Origin: JAFAGX01 sp035623255
GTDB lineage: Bacteria > Acidobacteriota > Terriglobia > Terriglobales > Acidobacteriaceae
Length of the DNA: 26,814 nucleotides
Assembly: GCA_035623255.1 (NCBI GenBank)
Contig: DASPTU010000084.1
Location: 1-26,814 of the forward strand
Direction of reading: 5' to 3'
Shown here: one piece after another, positions 14,157-22,748 of the stretch
Position numbering within the stretch: position 1 is the first letter of the stretch
Layout: every line of letters begins with the position of its first letter
Notes under the pieces: generated by a model
The model's database searches: none
What the model saw: only the letters and a program-made list of their open reading frames with translations
What the model was told of the DNA's origin: nothing
Made by a program: the position numbers and the translations under genes

Positions 14157-15740
14157 ATGGCCGTCGTTGCTGGAGTTGATTTCGGAACCTTGAACGTTCG
14201 CGTTTCCTTGGTCGACAGCGAACACGGCTTGCTCGCTTCCGCCATGGCGGAATATCCGCTCCACCGCAAACGCGAAGATCCCGAGTACGCTACACAGTCT
14301 CACGCGGATCACATGCTCGCGTTGGCCGCTGCTACTCGTGAAGCGCTCCAGAAATCCGGCATTGCCGTCGATCAGGTCCTTTCCATCGCCCTCGACACCA
14401 CCGGCTCTTCCGTCATCCCCGTCGGGAAAAACCTTCAGCCGCTCGATGACTATTATCTTTGGTGCGATCACCGCGCCAAAGCCGAAGCAGCGGAAATCAC
14501 GGAGAAGGCTCACCGGGAAAAGCTCGAAGCTATTGAGTGGTGCGGCGGTGTCTATTCCTCGGAATGGGGCTTTTCCAAACTGCTCCACTGGCTCCGCCAC
14601 AATCCGGCGAAACGCTCCGAGTTTGTTTCCGCCTTCGAGCATTGCGACATGGTCGCCGCCACTTTGTGCGGAATTGCCGACGCGAAAAAAGTGAAGCGCA
14701 GCATCTGTGCGATGGGGCACAAGTGGATGTGGAACGCCTCACTCGGCGGACTCCCGCCGGAGAAGTTTCTGACAAGCGTGGATCCGTTGCTCGCAGGTGT
14801 ACGTGAAAAACTCAGCGGCGAATATGCAACTTCCGATCAGCTTGCCGGGCACCTGTCTGGCTATTGGGCCGAACAACTTGGTTTGAAAGCTGGCGTTCCC
14901 ATTCCCGTTGGGGCGTTTGACGCGCACTGGGACGCTATCGGCGCGGGCTGTCGCAGCGAGGACATCGTCAACGTTGTTGGCACATCCACCTGCATCATTG
15001 GAATCACTCCTTCGGTTCAATTGGTTCCGGGCGTGTGTGGCGTGGTGCAGGGAAGCGTCCACCCGAAGCGAACCGGTATCGAAGCCGGGCTTTCCGCCGT
15101 CGGCGACATTTTTCAAGCGATTGCCACGCGCGCCGGAACGGACGTGAAAACTCTGAGCGAGGGCTTGGAAAAATATCGCGCCGGGCAAACGGGCTTGCTG
15201 CGAATGACCTGGGACAACGGCGACCGCACCGTGCTCGTCAATCCCAACCTCCGCGGTGTCACCTTCGGCTGGCACTTGCAAACAACCCCGCAAGACGAGC
15301 TTTTCGCAGCTATCGAGGGCACCGCGCTCCACACTCGCGTCATTCTTGATCGCATGGAGCAGCACGGCGTCACCGTGCGCCGCGTCATCAACGCGGGCGG
15401 TATCCCGCAAAAAAACGATGTCCTCAACCAGGTTTATGCCAATGTGCTCGGTCGGCCCGTGCTCGTTCCTGCGGGGAGCGTGGTCAGTTTGGGCTCAGCA
15501 ATCTTCGGTTTTCTTGCCGCAGGAGTATTTTCGACAGTGGAACAGGCGCAGGATAAGATTTGTCCGAAGTACCGCGTGTTTCAGCCAAATGAAGCAACAA
15601 AGGAGGTCTACGACAAGCTCTACGCGCTGTTCTGCAGGATTTATTTCGCCTTTGGTCAGCCACAATCCGCAGAATTCGGCGGCGTTTTGCCGGGGTTGAT
15701 CCAATTGGCGGAATCGCAACGCGCCAGAGCCGCCAATTAG
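14157..15740 (+). CDS. araB: Ribulokinase (FGGY family)
   Basis: This cytosolic kinase phosphorylates L-ribulose with ATP to give the substrate of AraD. The 527-residue chain shows the FGGY architecture: phosphate-1 motif VAGVDFGTLNVR near residue 4, LDTTGSSVIPV (79-89), LWCDHRAKAEA (101-111), GVYSSEWGFSKLLHW (131-145), the catalytic-base region VGAFDAHWDAIGAG (Asp255), the VGTSTC phosphate-2 loop (274-279) and the C-terminal adenosine motif NAGGIPQKNDVLNQVYANVLGRPV spread over two strands. AraB-type features (SSEW, GAFDAHW) favour ribulokinase over xylulo- or glycerol kinases. The ATG at 14157 has GGAGA 6-7 bp upstream; a longer frame starts at 14133. No araA isomerase follows. Confidence 0.92.
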   Translation: MAVVAGVDFGTLNVRVSLVDSEHGLLASAMAEYPLHRKREDPEYATQSHADHMLALAAATREALQKSGIAVDQVLSIALDTTGSSVIPVGKNLQPLDDYYLWCDHRAKAEAAEITEKAHREKLEAIEWCGGVYSSEWGFSKLLHWLRHNPAKRSEFVSAFEHCDMVAATLCGIADAKKVKRSICAMGHKWMWNASLGGLPPEKFLTSVDPLLAGVREKLSGEYATSDQLAGHLSGYWAEQLGLKAGVPIPVGAFDAHWDAIGAGCRSEDIVNVVGTSTCIIGITPSVQLVPGVCGVVQGSVHPKRTGIEAGLSAVGDIFQAIATRAGTDVKTLSEGLEKYRAGQTGLLRMTWDNGDRTVLVNPNLRGVTFGWHLQTTPQDELFAAIEGTALHTRVILDRMEQHGVTVRRVINAGGIPQKNDVLNQVYANVLGRPVLVPAGSVVSLGSAIFGFLAAGVFSTVEQAQDKICPKYRVFQPNEATKEVYDKLYALFCRIYFAFGQPQSAEFGGVLPGLIQLAESQRARAAN

Positions 15741-15755
15741 AGCATCTGGGCTCTA
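15738..15755 (+). terminator. Weak hairpin at the araB stop codon
   Basis: TAGAGC and GCTCTA form a 6-bp stem around the loop ATCTGG, and the araB stop is part of the stem. No T-run follows, so it is at most an inefficient terminator or an RNA-processing/stability element between araB and the next gene. Confidence 0.2.
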
Positions 15756-15826
15756 GGTCACTAGGGCCGAATACAATGCTTGCATAGCAGTAGCATGGGA
15801 CGAATTTTGGTCGACCGGGGGAGGGT

Positions 15827-16741
15827 ATGACCAAACCGCGGTTCTTAGTTTCGCTGATCACCAAAGAGAACGACTACCAGATGGAACAAGCCGCCGCAGC
15901 GCGTTCGGCTGCAGGAGAACTCGGTGTGGACGCCGAAATCGTCTATGCAAACAACGATCCCATCACACAGAGCACGCAAGTATTGAAAGCCGTCCAGGAG
16001 GAACCCTCGCTTCGTCCCAATGGGATTCTTGTCGAGCCTTTGGGCGCGACAGCATTCCCGCAAGTTGCGCAAGCTGCCGCGCAGGCGGGCATCGGCTGGG
16101 CCGTGCTCAGCCGCAAAGCGGAATATGCGGCGGAGCTTTCCCGATCCGCAAAGACGCCGATATTTTCCATCAGCGTGGACCAGGTGGAAGTGGGCCGCAT
16201 CCTTGCTCGCCAGACGATGGCTCTGCTTCCGCGAGGCGGTTCGGCCCTCTACATTCAAGGACCCTCGGTCAGTTCCGTTTCCAAGGACCGGCACACTGGC
16301 TTGAGCGAACTGCTCCCTGCCAATGTGCATCTCACAACTCTGCGCGGCCGCTGGACAGAAGAGAGCGCTTATCAAAGTGTTTGCGCTTGGCTCAAGCTGA
16401 TGGCTGCACAAAGGCTGCGCATCGATCTTGTTCTCGCGCAAAACGACGTGATGGGCATAGGCGCGAAGAAAGCTATCGACGAAAACGTGATTGGCCCGGA
16501 CCGCGATGACTGGCTCAGTCTTCCCACGCTGGGTTGTGACGGCGTTCCCATGACCGGTCAGACGTGGGTCCGAACCGGCCAACTCACCGCAACCGTGATC
16601 GTGCCCCCGAGCGCCGGCAAAGCTCTGACCTTGATGCTTCAGGCTCTCCAAAGAGGCGCCACCATTACCGATCACATCTTTACCGCACCTGTTCCGTTTC
16701 CTGAAATTGACAAGCTTTCTCCACGGAAACCGGCCCAATGA
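15827..16741 (+). CDS. Periplasmic-binding-protein-like protein without signal peptide (304 aa)
   Basis: The fold is that of type 1 sugar-binding proteins (Peripla_BP_4, RbsB/LacI core). The chain starts directly at beta-strand 1 (MTKPRFLVSLITKENDYQM), with GILVEPLG, SVDQVEVGRILARQTM and LVLAQNDVMGIGAKKA marking the domain-swap and hinge strands. There is no signal peptide, no lipobox and no helix-turn-helix, so it should be cytosolic, and no ABC permease or ATPase lies nearby. It may sense or buffer a sugar inside the cell, or act as a ligand-binding partner of a separate regulator. The ATG has a strong purine-rich Shine-Dalgarno (GGGGGAGGG) just upstream. It lies 86 bp after araB on the same strand. 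The fold call is firm; the role is unknown. Confidence 0.82.
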   Translation: MTKPRFLVSLITKENDYQMEQAAAARSAAGELGVDAEIVYANNDPITQSTQVLKAVQEEPSLRPNGILVEPLGATAFPQVAQAAAQAGIGWAVLSRKAEYAAELSRSAKTPIFSISVDQVEVGRILARQTMALLPRGGSALYIQGPSVSSVSKDRHTGLSELLPANVHLTTLRGRWTEESAYQSVCAWLKLMAAQRLRIDLVLAQNDVMGIGAKKAIDENVIGPDRDDWLSLPTLGCDGVPMTGQTWVRTGQLTATVIVPPSAGKALTLMLQALQRGATITDHIFTAPVPFPEIDKLSPRKPAQ

Positions 16742-16750
16742 ACGCTCCTC

Positions 16751-16796
16751 TCAAAAGTTCTCTTCACAGCATAATGGAGCTCAGCATCACTTTTGA
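16751..16796. repeat. Short spaced inverted repeat before the plus-strand CRTAC1 gene
   Basis: TCAAAAGT (16751-16758) and ACTTTTGA (16789-16796) are perfect 8-bp inverted arms 30 bp apart, in the 91-bp gap between the orphan binding protein and the CRTAC1 gene. This could be an operator or a hairpin. An 8-bp match at this spacing can also arise by chance. Confidence 0.25.
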
Positions 16797-16832
16797 ATTG
16801 CTCCGTCCGCTTTCGTTGAGGCAGACAGGCTT

Positions 16833-18560
16833 TTGAAATACGCAGGCCACTCCTCCCGGCGCAACATTCTCAAGGGGCTCGGGGCGGCTTGCCTGATGCC
16901 TTCTTCCATCTGGTCGGCGGAAGCCGCCAAGACTCAAATCATTTTCCGCGACATTGCACGTTCCGCAGGCATCGCTTTCGTCCACGAAAACGCTGCCTCG
17001 CGCGAAAAATATCTCATCGAAACTATGGGTTCCGGCTGCGGCTGGATCGATTTTGACCAGAATGGCTTGTTTGACCTCTATCTGGTGAACGGCGCGGCCA
17101 CGCGCCTCTACTCGCCTTCGCATCCGCTGCGCAGCGCGTTATATCGCAACAATGGCGACGGCACGTTCACTGACGTGACCACTAAGGCCGGCGTCGGCGG
17201 GGAGGGCTTGTTTGGCATGGGCGTAGCGGTGGGCGATTACGACAACGACGGCTTTCCCGATCTTTTCGTGCTCGGCTACGGCCGCTGCATTCTCTATCAC
17301 AACAACGGCGACGGCACGTTCACCGATGTGACCGCCAAGGCCGGCGTCGCGAATTCAGGGAAGTGGGGTTCGAGCGCCGCCTGGCTTGATTACGACAATG
17401 ACGGAAGACTCGATCTGGCCATCGCGAACTACGTGGATTGGTCGGCAGAAAACAATTTCTATTGCGGCGGCAAAGGCCCCGGCCTTCGCAGCTACTGTCA
17501 TCCTGACGTTTATCACGGCCAATCGCCGACGCTCTACCACAATAATGGCGATGGAACGTTCAGCGATGTCAGCGGGCGCTCTGGCCTAGCGAAATTTCCC
17601 GCGAATGGGCTTGGCGTGGTGACCTTCGATTATGACGATGATGGGTGGCAAGACATTTTCATTGCCAACGATTCGATGGCGAACTCGTTGTTCCACAACA
17701 ATCGGGATGGCACGTTTCGTGAAGTCGCCTATGCCGCCGGTGTTGCCGTGGGGCTTGAGGGCCAGTTCGAAGCGGGGATGGGCACGGACGCGGCTGACGT
17801 ATCGGGAAGCGGTCGTCTCGACCTGATCGTCACGCACCTCGACCAGCAACTCGCGAGGCTCTATCGCAACCTGGGCGCAGGAAATTTCGATGATGCAACT
17901 TATTCTTCAAAGCTTGGCTACGCGACATTTCGTCTGAGCGGCTTTGGCACTCGATTCATGGACTACGACAACGATGGGCAATGCGATCTTTTTATTGCCA
18001 ATGGCCATGTCCTCGACAATGTCCAGCGCTACCACGAGGACATTCGATACGCGGAACCCAAGCTGATGTTTCGAAACCTGGGCAAAGGAATTTTCCAGAA
18101 TGTCAGCGATCAGCTCGGCCCGGATTTCCAGCTTCCGCGCGTCAGCCGCGGCGCGGCGATCGGAGATTTCGATAATGATGGAGACTTGGACATCCTCGTT
18201 AACAACAACGGTCAGCCGCCCCAACTCCTTCGCAACGACGGCGGCAATGCCAATCACTGGCTGCAGCTATTCCTCATCGGGACTCGTTCGAATCGTGACG
18301 CAGTGGGTACTCGCGTCAAACTCACCGCCGCCAACTTGGTTTTGTATGACCAGCGGAAAGGCGGCATGAGTTATCAGTCAGCGCAGGATCCCCGGCTCCA
18401 TTTTGGTCTCGGCCAGCGCACGTTGGTCGATGAGTTGGAAATCAGGTGGCCCAGCGGGGAGTTGACGAAACTAAAGAATCTGCGATGTGATCAGATTCTC
18501 ACGATCAAAGAAGGTCAGGGTCTTGTTGACCGCCCGTTCCCTCGTGTTCCTTCCAGATAG
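16833..18560 (+). CDS. Tat-exported CRTAC1/VCBS-repeat protein A (ASPIC/UnbV)
   Basis: This is a large exported repeat protein. A twin-arginine signal (SSRRNILKGLGAACL, RR at 9-10) leads a chain of FG-GAP/VCBS blades, each with a Ca2+-type loop such as DYDNDGFPD, DYDNDGRLD, DYDDDGWQD and DFDNDGDLD, and with repeated HNNGDGTFTDVT motifs. The C-terminal ASPIC/UnbV domain (about 480-560) has LHFGLGQRTLVDELEIRWPSG. The blades suggest a beta-propeller outside the cytoplasm; CRTAC1-like proteins have no assigned reaction. The start is a TTG at 16833, chosen because the next ATG would delete the Tat motif. It faces a similar protein encoded on the other strand. It lies 91 bp after the orphan binding-protein gene, so it may share the ara transcript. 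Confidence 0.88.
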   Translation: MKYAGHSSRRNILKGLGAACLMPSSIWSAEAAKTQIIFRDIARSAGIAFVHENAASREKYLIETMGSGCGWIDFDQNGLFDLYLVNGAATRLYSPSHPLRSALYRNNGDGTFTDVTTKAGVGGEGLFGMGVAVGDYDNDGFPDLFVLGYGRCILYHNNGDGTFTDVTAKAGVANSGKWGSSAAWLDYDNDGRLDLAIANYVDWSAENNFYCGGKGPGLRSYCHPDVYHGQSPTLYHNNGDGTFSDVSGRSGLAKFPANGLGVVTFDYDDDGWQDIFIANDSMANSLFHNNRDGTFREVAYAAGVAVGLEGQFEAGMGTDAADVSGSGRLDLIVTHLDQQLARLYRNLGAGNFDDATYSSKLGYATFRLSGFGTRFMDYDNDGQCDLFIANGHVLDNVQRYHEDIRYAEPKLMFRNLGKGIFQNVSDQLGPDFQLPRVSRGAAIGDFDNDGDLDILVNNNGQPPQLLRNDGGNANHWLQLFLIGTRSNRDAVGTRVKLTAANLVLYDQRKGGMSYQSAQDPRLHFGLGQRTLVDELEIRWPSGELTKLKNLRCDQILTIKEGQGLVDRPFPRVPSR

Positions 18561-18603
18561 CCGGCTCACGTCTCGCTTAAGGGGCGGGCCGATCTTGCCA
18601 ATC

Positions 18604-19779
18604 TCAAGGTTGTGGCGAGGAGCCCTCGGGCCTCGCGGCTCCAGGAATCGCTTTACTGTCGCCTGGTGCTGTTCGAATCTTCTGCGCCTGCTCCTGATTC
18701 ATTTTTGCAAGCGTGGCCAAAACCATCGCCGCCTTTTCCGTCTGCCCCTGTTTTTGGTACGCCTTTGCAAGCAGGGGATAAACAGAAAAGTTCTGCGAAT
18801 CCAGTCGTCGTCCAGCTTCCAAATGTTCCACGGCTTTGTCGACGCTGCCCTCTAATAAATAAAGATGCCCTAGCAAAATCTGCGAGTTCGCATAAGTTGG
18901 CCTCGCGGCCACCGATTTTTCCAGCGCGTTTTTCGCCTCAGTGAATTCCGCGTCCCCCGGCTTGGCGCCGGAGCGCAGCAAGCTATCGCCTAGTGCAGCG
19001 AGCAACTGATAATCCTCGCGTCCCTCTCGAATTCCGGTCCGGGCAGCTTCGACGGCCTGCGAAATATTCCCGGCTAACAGATTCTTCTCTATTTCCGCCA
19101 GGTAACCGATTTCGGAATGCGGTGCCAGTCCAACCGCGCGTTCGTATGCCGCCTTTGCTGCATCCGTCTCATCGAGCCGTGTGAGCAGGTAACCGCGCTC
19201 GTAGTGCAGCCGCGCCGAATCTGGCAGATGTTTCAAACCAAAATCGATCGCTTGTAAACTTAGCTCGTCTTCCCCCCGCTCGAGAAATGCGTCGGCGACG
19301 TAGATGTACAGCTTTGCGTCCTTCGGCGTAAATTGCGCCGCGCGGCGCAGCGCTTCCATTGCCTCTTTCGATCGGCCTGCTTTTGCATCTGCTTGTGCTA
19401 GCAAATTCTCTACACTAACGTTTTCGTATCCCCTCTTTTGCAGCTCGCTTAGGAGGCGGATCGCTTCTTCTGCCTGACCCGTGCCGACGTAACAAAGCGC
19501 AAGATCAAACTCCGCTGCGTATTCGCTCGAAATGCCCCCTCTTGCCGCCAGAAAGTGCGGTATCGCCTCCGCGAACCGGCCACTGCGCGTCAGCTCAATC
19601 CCTTTTTGGAGTTCAGCTTCTGGCTGAGTCGAGGACTCTTGCGCAGTTTGTTCCGCGGGCGAAAGACTTGGCATCCCGGACTTTTGCGCCTGCGCCAGAT
19701 TAGTCGCGCCGCTGGCCAAGACAATAACGGCAGCAATATTCAATCTCCGCGTTTGCCAAAGAGGTTTTTTGAGGAGCAT
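18604..19779 (-). CDS. Secreted TPR-repeat protein B (391 aa)
   Basis: After a signal peptide (about residues 1-32, ending AQAQK), the protein is built of tetratricopeptide repeats of about 34 residues. Examples are ELQKGIELTRSGRFAEAIP, NLLAQADAKAGRSKEAMEAL, LYIYVADAFLERGEDELSL and ILLGHLYLLEGSVDKAVEHL. The final 30 residues are low-complexity and rich in Gly, Ala and Pro. TPR arrays bind peptides or partner proteins, so it is probably a periplasmic scaffold. It follows the CRTAC1 gene by 9 bp in one operon, which suggests the two proteins act together. It meets the plus-strand CRTAC1 gene tail to tail, 43 bp apart, with no visible terminator. Confidence 0.85.
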   Translation of the reverse strand: MLLKKPLWQTRRLNIAAVIVLASGATNLAQAQKSGMPSLSPAEQTAQESSTQPEAELQKGIELTRSGRFAEAIPHFLAARGGISSEYAAEFDLALCYVGTGQAEEAIRLLSELQKRGYENVSVENLLAQADAKAGRSKEAMEALRRAAQFTPKDAKLYIYVADAFLERGEDELSLQAIDFGLKHLPDSARLHYERGYLLTRLDETDAAKAAYERAVGLAPHSEIGYLAEIEKNLLAGNISQAVEAARTGIREGREDYQLLAALGDSLLRSGAKPGDAEFTEAKNALEKSVAARPTYANSQILLGHLYLLEGSVDKAVEHLEAGRRLDSQNFSVYPLLAKAYQKQGQTEKAAMVLATLAKMNQEQAQKIRTAPGDSKAIPGAARPEGSSPQP

Positions 19780-19788
19780 TGCGGTTGC

Positions 19789-21504
19789 TTACTTCCAGCT
19801 GCCCTGGCCTTCCACAATCGTAATGTAACGGTCCACGGGCACCTCTGTAAACCTTTCGGTCTTTCCGCTTGGCTCCGGCCATTTTACTTCCAGCCAATCG
19901 ATCTTGGTATGCTGGCCGAGCCCTAACACTACGCGCGGGTCGTGCGAAGAGAGGTAGCTGCCGCCGCCAACCTTCCACTGATGCCGCGCCAAATCGCCTG
20001 CCTCATAGCTGAGCTTTGCTCCAATTGCGTCGATATTGGCTTTTCGCCCGACTAGATGGACACCAAGCCAGTGATTTGTCCTTCCTACATTATTCCGCAG
20101 CAGCACCGGCGCATCGTCGTTTTGCGCCACGAGCACGTCGACCGATCCATCGTTGTCTAAATCCCCCACTGCCATTCCACGGCCGGAGAGGGCACGCGAA
20201 AAGATAAGGCCGCTTTGCGAGCTTACGTTCTTCCAGCTTTTCCCCGTGTTCTGAAAAAGAAGCAACTTCTCGCGATACGCGATGTCCTGCAGTCGTTGCT
20301 CCACCATCAAATCGGGATGCCCGTTGCATAGCAGCAAATCCAGGTTGCCATCGTTGTCGTAGTCGAAAAATTTGACGCCCCAGCCGCTGAGCATTTTTGT
20401 TGCGGCGGCAATCCCGGCTCCCGGGGCAGCCTCCGTAAAAGTCTCGTCTTTGCTGTTGTGATACAGCGAGTATTGCTCGTGATCCACGTTCGTCACGAAC
20501 AAATCGATCCAGCCGTCCTGATCGTAGTCCGCCGCATCCACGCCCATTCCCGAGCGCGCCAGCCCAAAGGGGCTCAGGCCAACTCCCGCCAGCATTCCAA
20601 TTTCTTCGAATCTTCCCCGCCGGTTCGCGAACAGAAAATTTGGCACCGTGTCGTTGCCCACGAACAAATCCATCCATCCGTCATTATTAATGTCCGCGGC
20701 CACCACTCCCCAAGCCTTGGCCGGCGACTTCGAGATTCCCGTTTCCTTGCTCACGTCGGTGAACGTTCCATCGCCGTTGTTTCGGAACAGCCAGCAGGGC
20801 ATCGGTTTGTAAGCCGTCGGCTTGCAATACCAGCGCTTATTCGTGGCGCCGTACCCGCAATAGACATTTTTTGACCTGCTGAAATCCACGAACCGGCAAA
20901 CGAACAAATCGAGCAGTCCGTCGTTGTCGTAGTCGAACCACACCGCGCTTGTAGCCCAGCCCGGCGCGGCGACTCCTGCCTTCGCCGTCACGTCCGTGAA
21001 CGTTCCATCGCCATTGTTGTGATAGAGAATGCTTTGCGGGTATTGCGTCAAATAAATGTCGGGCAGCCCGTCTCGATCGTAATCGCCGACCGCCACGCCC
21101 ATGCCGTAAAAGTTTCCAGCGACGCCGGCCTTCTCTGTCACGTCCGTAAACGTTCCGTCGCGATTGTTCCGGTAGAGCGCGTTGCGCAGTGGCTGCGTCG
21201 GCGTATAAAAATCACAGGGACCGCTGTTCACCAGATAAATGTCCATCCACCCGTCATTGTCGTAATCGAGAAACGCGCAGCCCGGCCCAACGGTCTCCGG
21301 CATGTACATCTCCGGCGAGACGCCGGCTACGTGCGCCCAAGTGATGCCGCTTTTGCTGGAAGGGATTTCTTCAAACGCAGGCAGGGAATCAACTTCCTCA
21401 AGTGGTTCGAGCGCCTTGGAACTGGCACGGCAGCGCGCAGGTCCCAATACGGTTCCCACTCCCGACAACCCGAGCAATTGCAGCCATCGTCGTCGTGAAA
21501 TCAT
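19789..21504 (-). CDS. Tat-exported CRTAC1/VCBS-repeat protein B (ASPIC/UnbV)
   Basis: This is a paralogue of the plus-strand CRTAC1 protein and of nearly the same length. A Tat signal (ISRRRWLQLLGLSG) opens the chain. FG-GAP/VCBS blades follow with acidic loops such as DYDNDGWMD, DYDRDGLPD, DINNDGWMD and DLDNDGSVD, plus two HNNGDGTFTDVT-like repeats. The ASPIC/UnbV domain at the end shows VLGLGQHTKIDWLEVKWPEPSG. The ATG at 21504 is preferred; an in-frame TTG at 21522 would add six residues. The gene lies between two secreted TPR genes, 16-34 bp after the first and 9 bp before the second, so a single transcript is likely. The biochemical role is unknown. Confidence 0.88.
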   Translation of the reverse strand: MISRRRWLQLLGLSGVGTVLGPARCRASSKALEPLEEVDSLPAFEEIPSSKSGITWAHVAGVSPEMYMPETVGPGCAFLDYDNDGWMDIYLVNSGPCDFYTPTQPLRNALYRNNRDGTFTDVTEKAGVAGNFYGMGVAVGDYDRDGLPDIYLTQYPQSILYHNNGDGTFTDVTAKAGVAAPGWATSAVWFDYDNDGLLDLFVCRFVDFSRSKNVYCGYGATNKRWYCKPTAYKPMPCWLFRNNGDGTFTDVSKETGISKSPAKAWGVVAADINNDGWMDLFVGNDTVPNFLFANRRGRFEEIGMLAGVGLSPFGLARSGMGVDAADYDQDGWIDLFVTNVDHEQYSLYHNSKDETFTEAAPGAGIAAATKMLSGWGVKFFDYDNDGNLDLLLCNGHPDLMVEQRLQDIAYREKLLLFQNTGKSWKNVSSQSGLIFSRALSGRGMAVGDLDNDGSVDVLVAQNDDAPVLLRNNVGRTNHWLGVHLVGRKANIDAIGAKLSYEAGDLARHQWKVGGGSYLSSHDPRVVLGLGQHTKIDWLEVKWPEPSGKTERFTEVPVDRYITIVEGQGSWK

Positions 21505-21538
21505 CGATACCGTTCGCAGCAATGCTCTATTTCCAATG

Positions 21539-22522
21539 TCAATGTGGAATATCGCCTCCCGGAGCTTTCGCGGCGGCCTCGCGCTGTAACTGCATTTCGC
21601 GCGCTGCGGCTTCCTTGCGGCCGGTGCGATCGTAGGCGAGCGCCAGTTGGTAATGTCCCGCGGGATCGTCCGGCGCCATCTTCACATATTTTTCCAGCGG
21701 GTTTACGGCTTCCGCAAATCGTTGCGCTGCGGTCAACGACATGCCTAACGCCAAAAACGCTTCCGCAAATCCGGAATCAATTTTCGCCGCAGCCGAAAAA
21801 TGTGCGATGGCCCCGTCCCATTGGCCGGCGCGGCGGGCGATTTCCCCCAGCGAGAAATCGGCCGCCGCGTTTGTCGGATCGACTTTCAGCTCTTGCTCGA
21901 ATTCTTTTTTTGCCTCTTCCGTGTTGGCCTCGGATTCGCCTCTGGAAAGCGCCACACGCCCCAGTCGGAAATGAATCCCCGGCACGTTGGGATTTTGCTC
22001 CAAAATCTTCTGGTACTCGGCCGCCGCTTCGGGCCATTTCCCCTGCGACTCGAACGCCTCTGCCTCCAACTCATGGGCCTGGTAGGAGCTTGGCGCCGTT
22101 GCGGCAAGTTCCTGAGCCGCGCGGTTGGCCATCTCCGAAAGATAATGCGTGCTGATGTACAGCGCTTCTGGATCGTGTGGAAACTCGCGCCGGAGCAGGA
22201 ACAGCGCCTGTACTGCGGTTTCTTCCTGCCCCAGGCTCATCGCGCACTTTGCCGTCGCCATTGCCGCTCGATATTTGACTTGCTTGTCCGTCAGGCGGGC
22301 TGTGCTGCGTTTCAAAACCGGCAGTGCTTCTGTGCACTGGCCTTTCGCCGCCAGTTCGATTCCGCGCTCCGCGGCAGCGGAGACATTCTCCGAAGTGGGA
22401 GGAGCGGCCGGCGCGGAATTTTTTGCACTCGTCTGGCCGCAGCAAGGAAGCGCAGCAATACCGCTTATCAGCAGGATTCGAATCAGCGAAGGAAAGCTTT
22501 TTTGCATGAAGGAGTGCCGCAC
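21539..22522 (-). CDS. Secreted TPR-repeat protein A (327 aa)
   Basis: The signal peptide at residues 1-28 ends in AALPCCGQTS, where the Cys could be a weak lipobox (LPCC lacks a good Ala/Gly), so it is either lipid-anchored or cleaved. The rest is TPR units such as FESQGKWPEAAAEYQKIL, FSLGEIARRAGQWDGAIAHF, LALGMSLTAAQRFAEAV and QLALAYDRTGRKEAA. A linker rich in Ala and Pro (about 35-45) follows the signal. The start is a GTG at 22522 with GAGG 6 bp upstream; an ATG at 22507 is possible. It is the first gene of the minus-strand TPR-CRTAC1-TPR set and probably carries that operon's promoter. Confidence 0.85.
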   Translation of the reverse strand: MRHSFMQKSFPSLIRILLISGIAALPCCGQTSAKNSAPAAPPTSENVSAAAERGIELAAKGQCTEALPVLKRSTARLTDKQVKYRAAMATAKCAMSLGQEETAVQALFLLRREFPHDPEALYISTHYLSEMANRAAQELAATAPSSYQAHELEAEAFESQGKWPEAAAEYQKILEQNPNVPGIHFRLGRVALSRGESEANTEEAKKEFEQELKVDPTNAAADFSLGEIARRAGQWDGAIAHFSAAAKIDSGFAEAFLALGMSLTAAQRFAEAVNPLEKYVKMAPDDPAGHYQLALAYDRTGRKEAAAREMQLQREAAAKAPGGDIPH

Positions 22523-22542
22523 TCGGCCTCAAGACTCCTGAA

Positions 22543-22548
22543 AGTATA
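22543..22548 (-). promoter_or_regulatory. Candidate -10 element for the TPR/CRTAC1 operon
   Basis: TATACT (5 of 6 consensus) reads on the minus strand about 20 bp before the GTG at 22522, which leaves a very short 5' leader. No good -35 hexamer stands at the usual spacing, so this is only a weak suggestion. Confidence 0.22.
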
Positions 22549-22748
22549 TCTCGACTGCAAATGTTATGCGCGCGGATGCGACTGGCACACTCCGCGGCGG
22601 CTCAAATCGCGGCAACGGCGGCGCAAGCATCTCCTGAGCGTCGGTCATTCGAATCGACTCTGCACCGGCGGAGCCCGATCTATTGTTCCAAGCTTCTTGG
22701 GCGGTTGCACTCGTGCGATCGCGTTGCTTGCGGGCCATCGAGTGCTCC

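Noticed and set aside
17140..17560. Repeated units that might look like a repeat array or CRISPR
   Set aside because: They are in-frame codons for FG-GAP/VCBS blades with variable spacing, not direct DNA repeats with unique spacers. No CRISPR array is present in the window.
18561..18603. Bidirectional terminator between the convergent CRTAC1 and TPR genes
   Set aside because: No stem with a T-run can be seen on either strand in the 43-bp gap.
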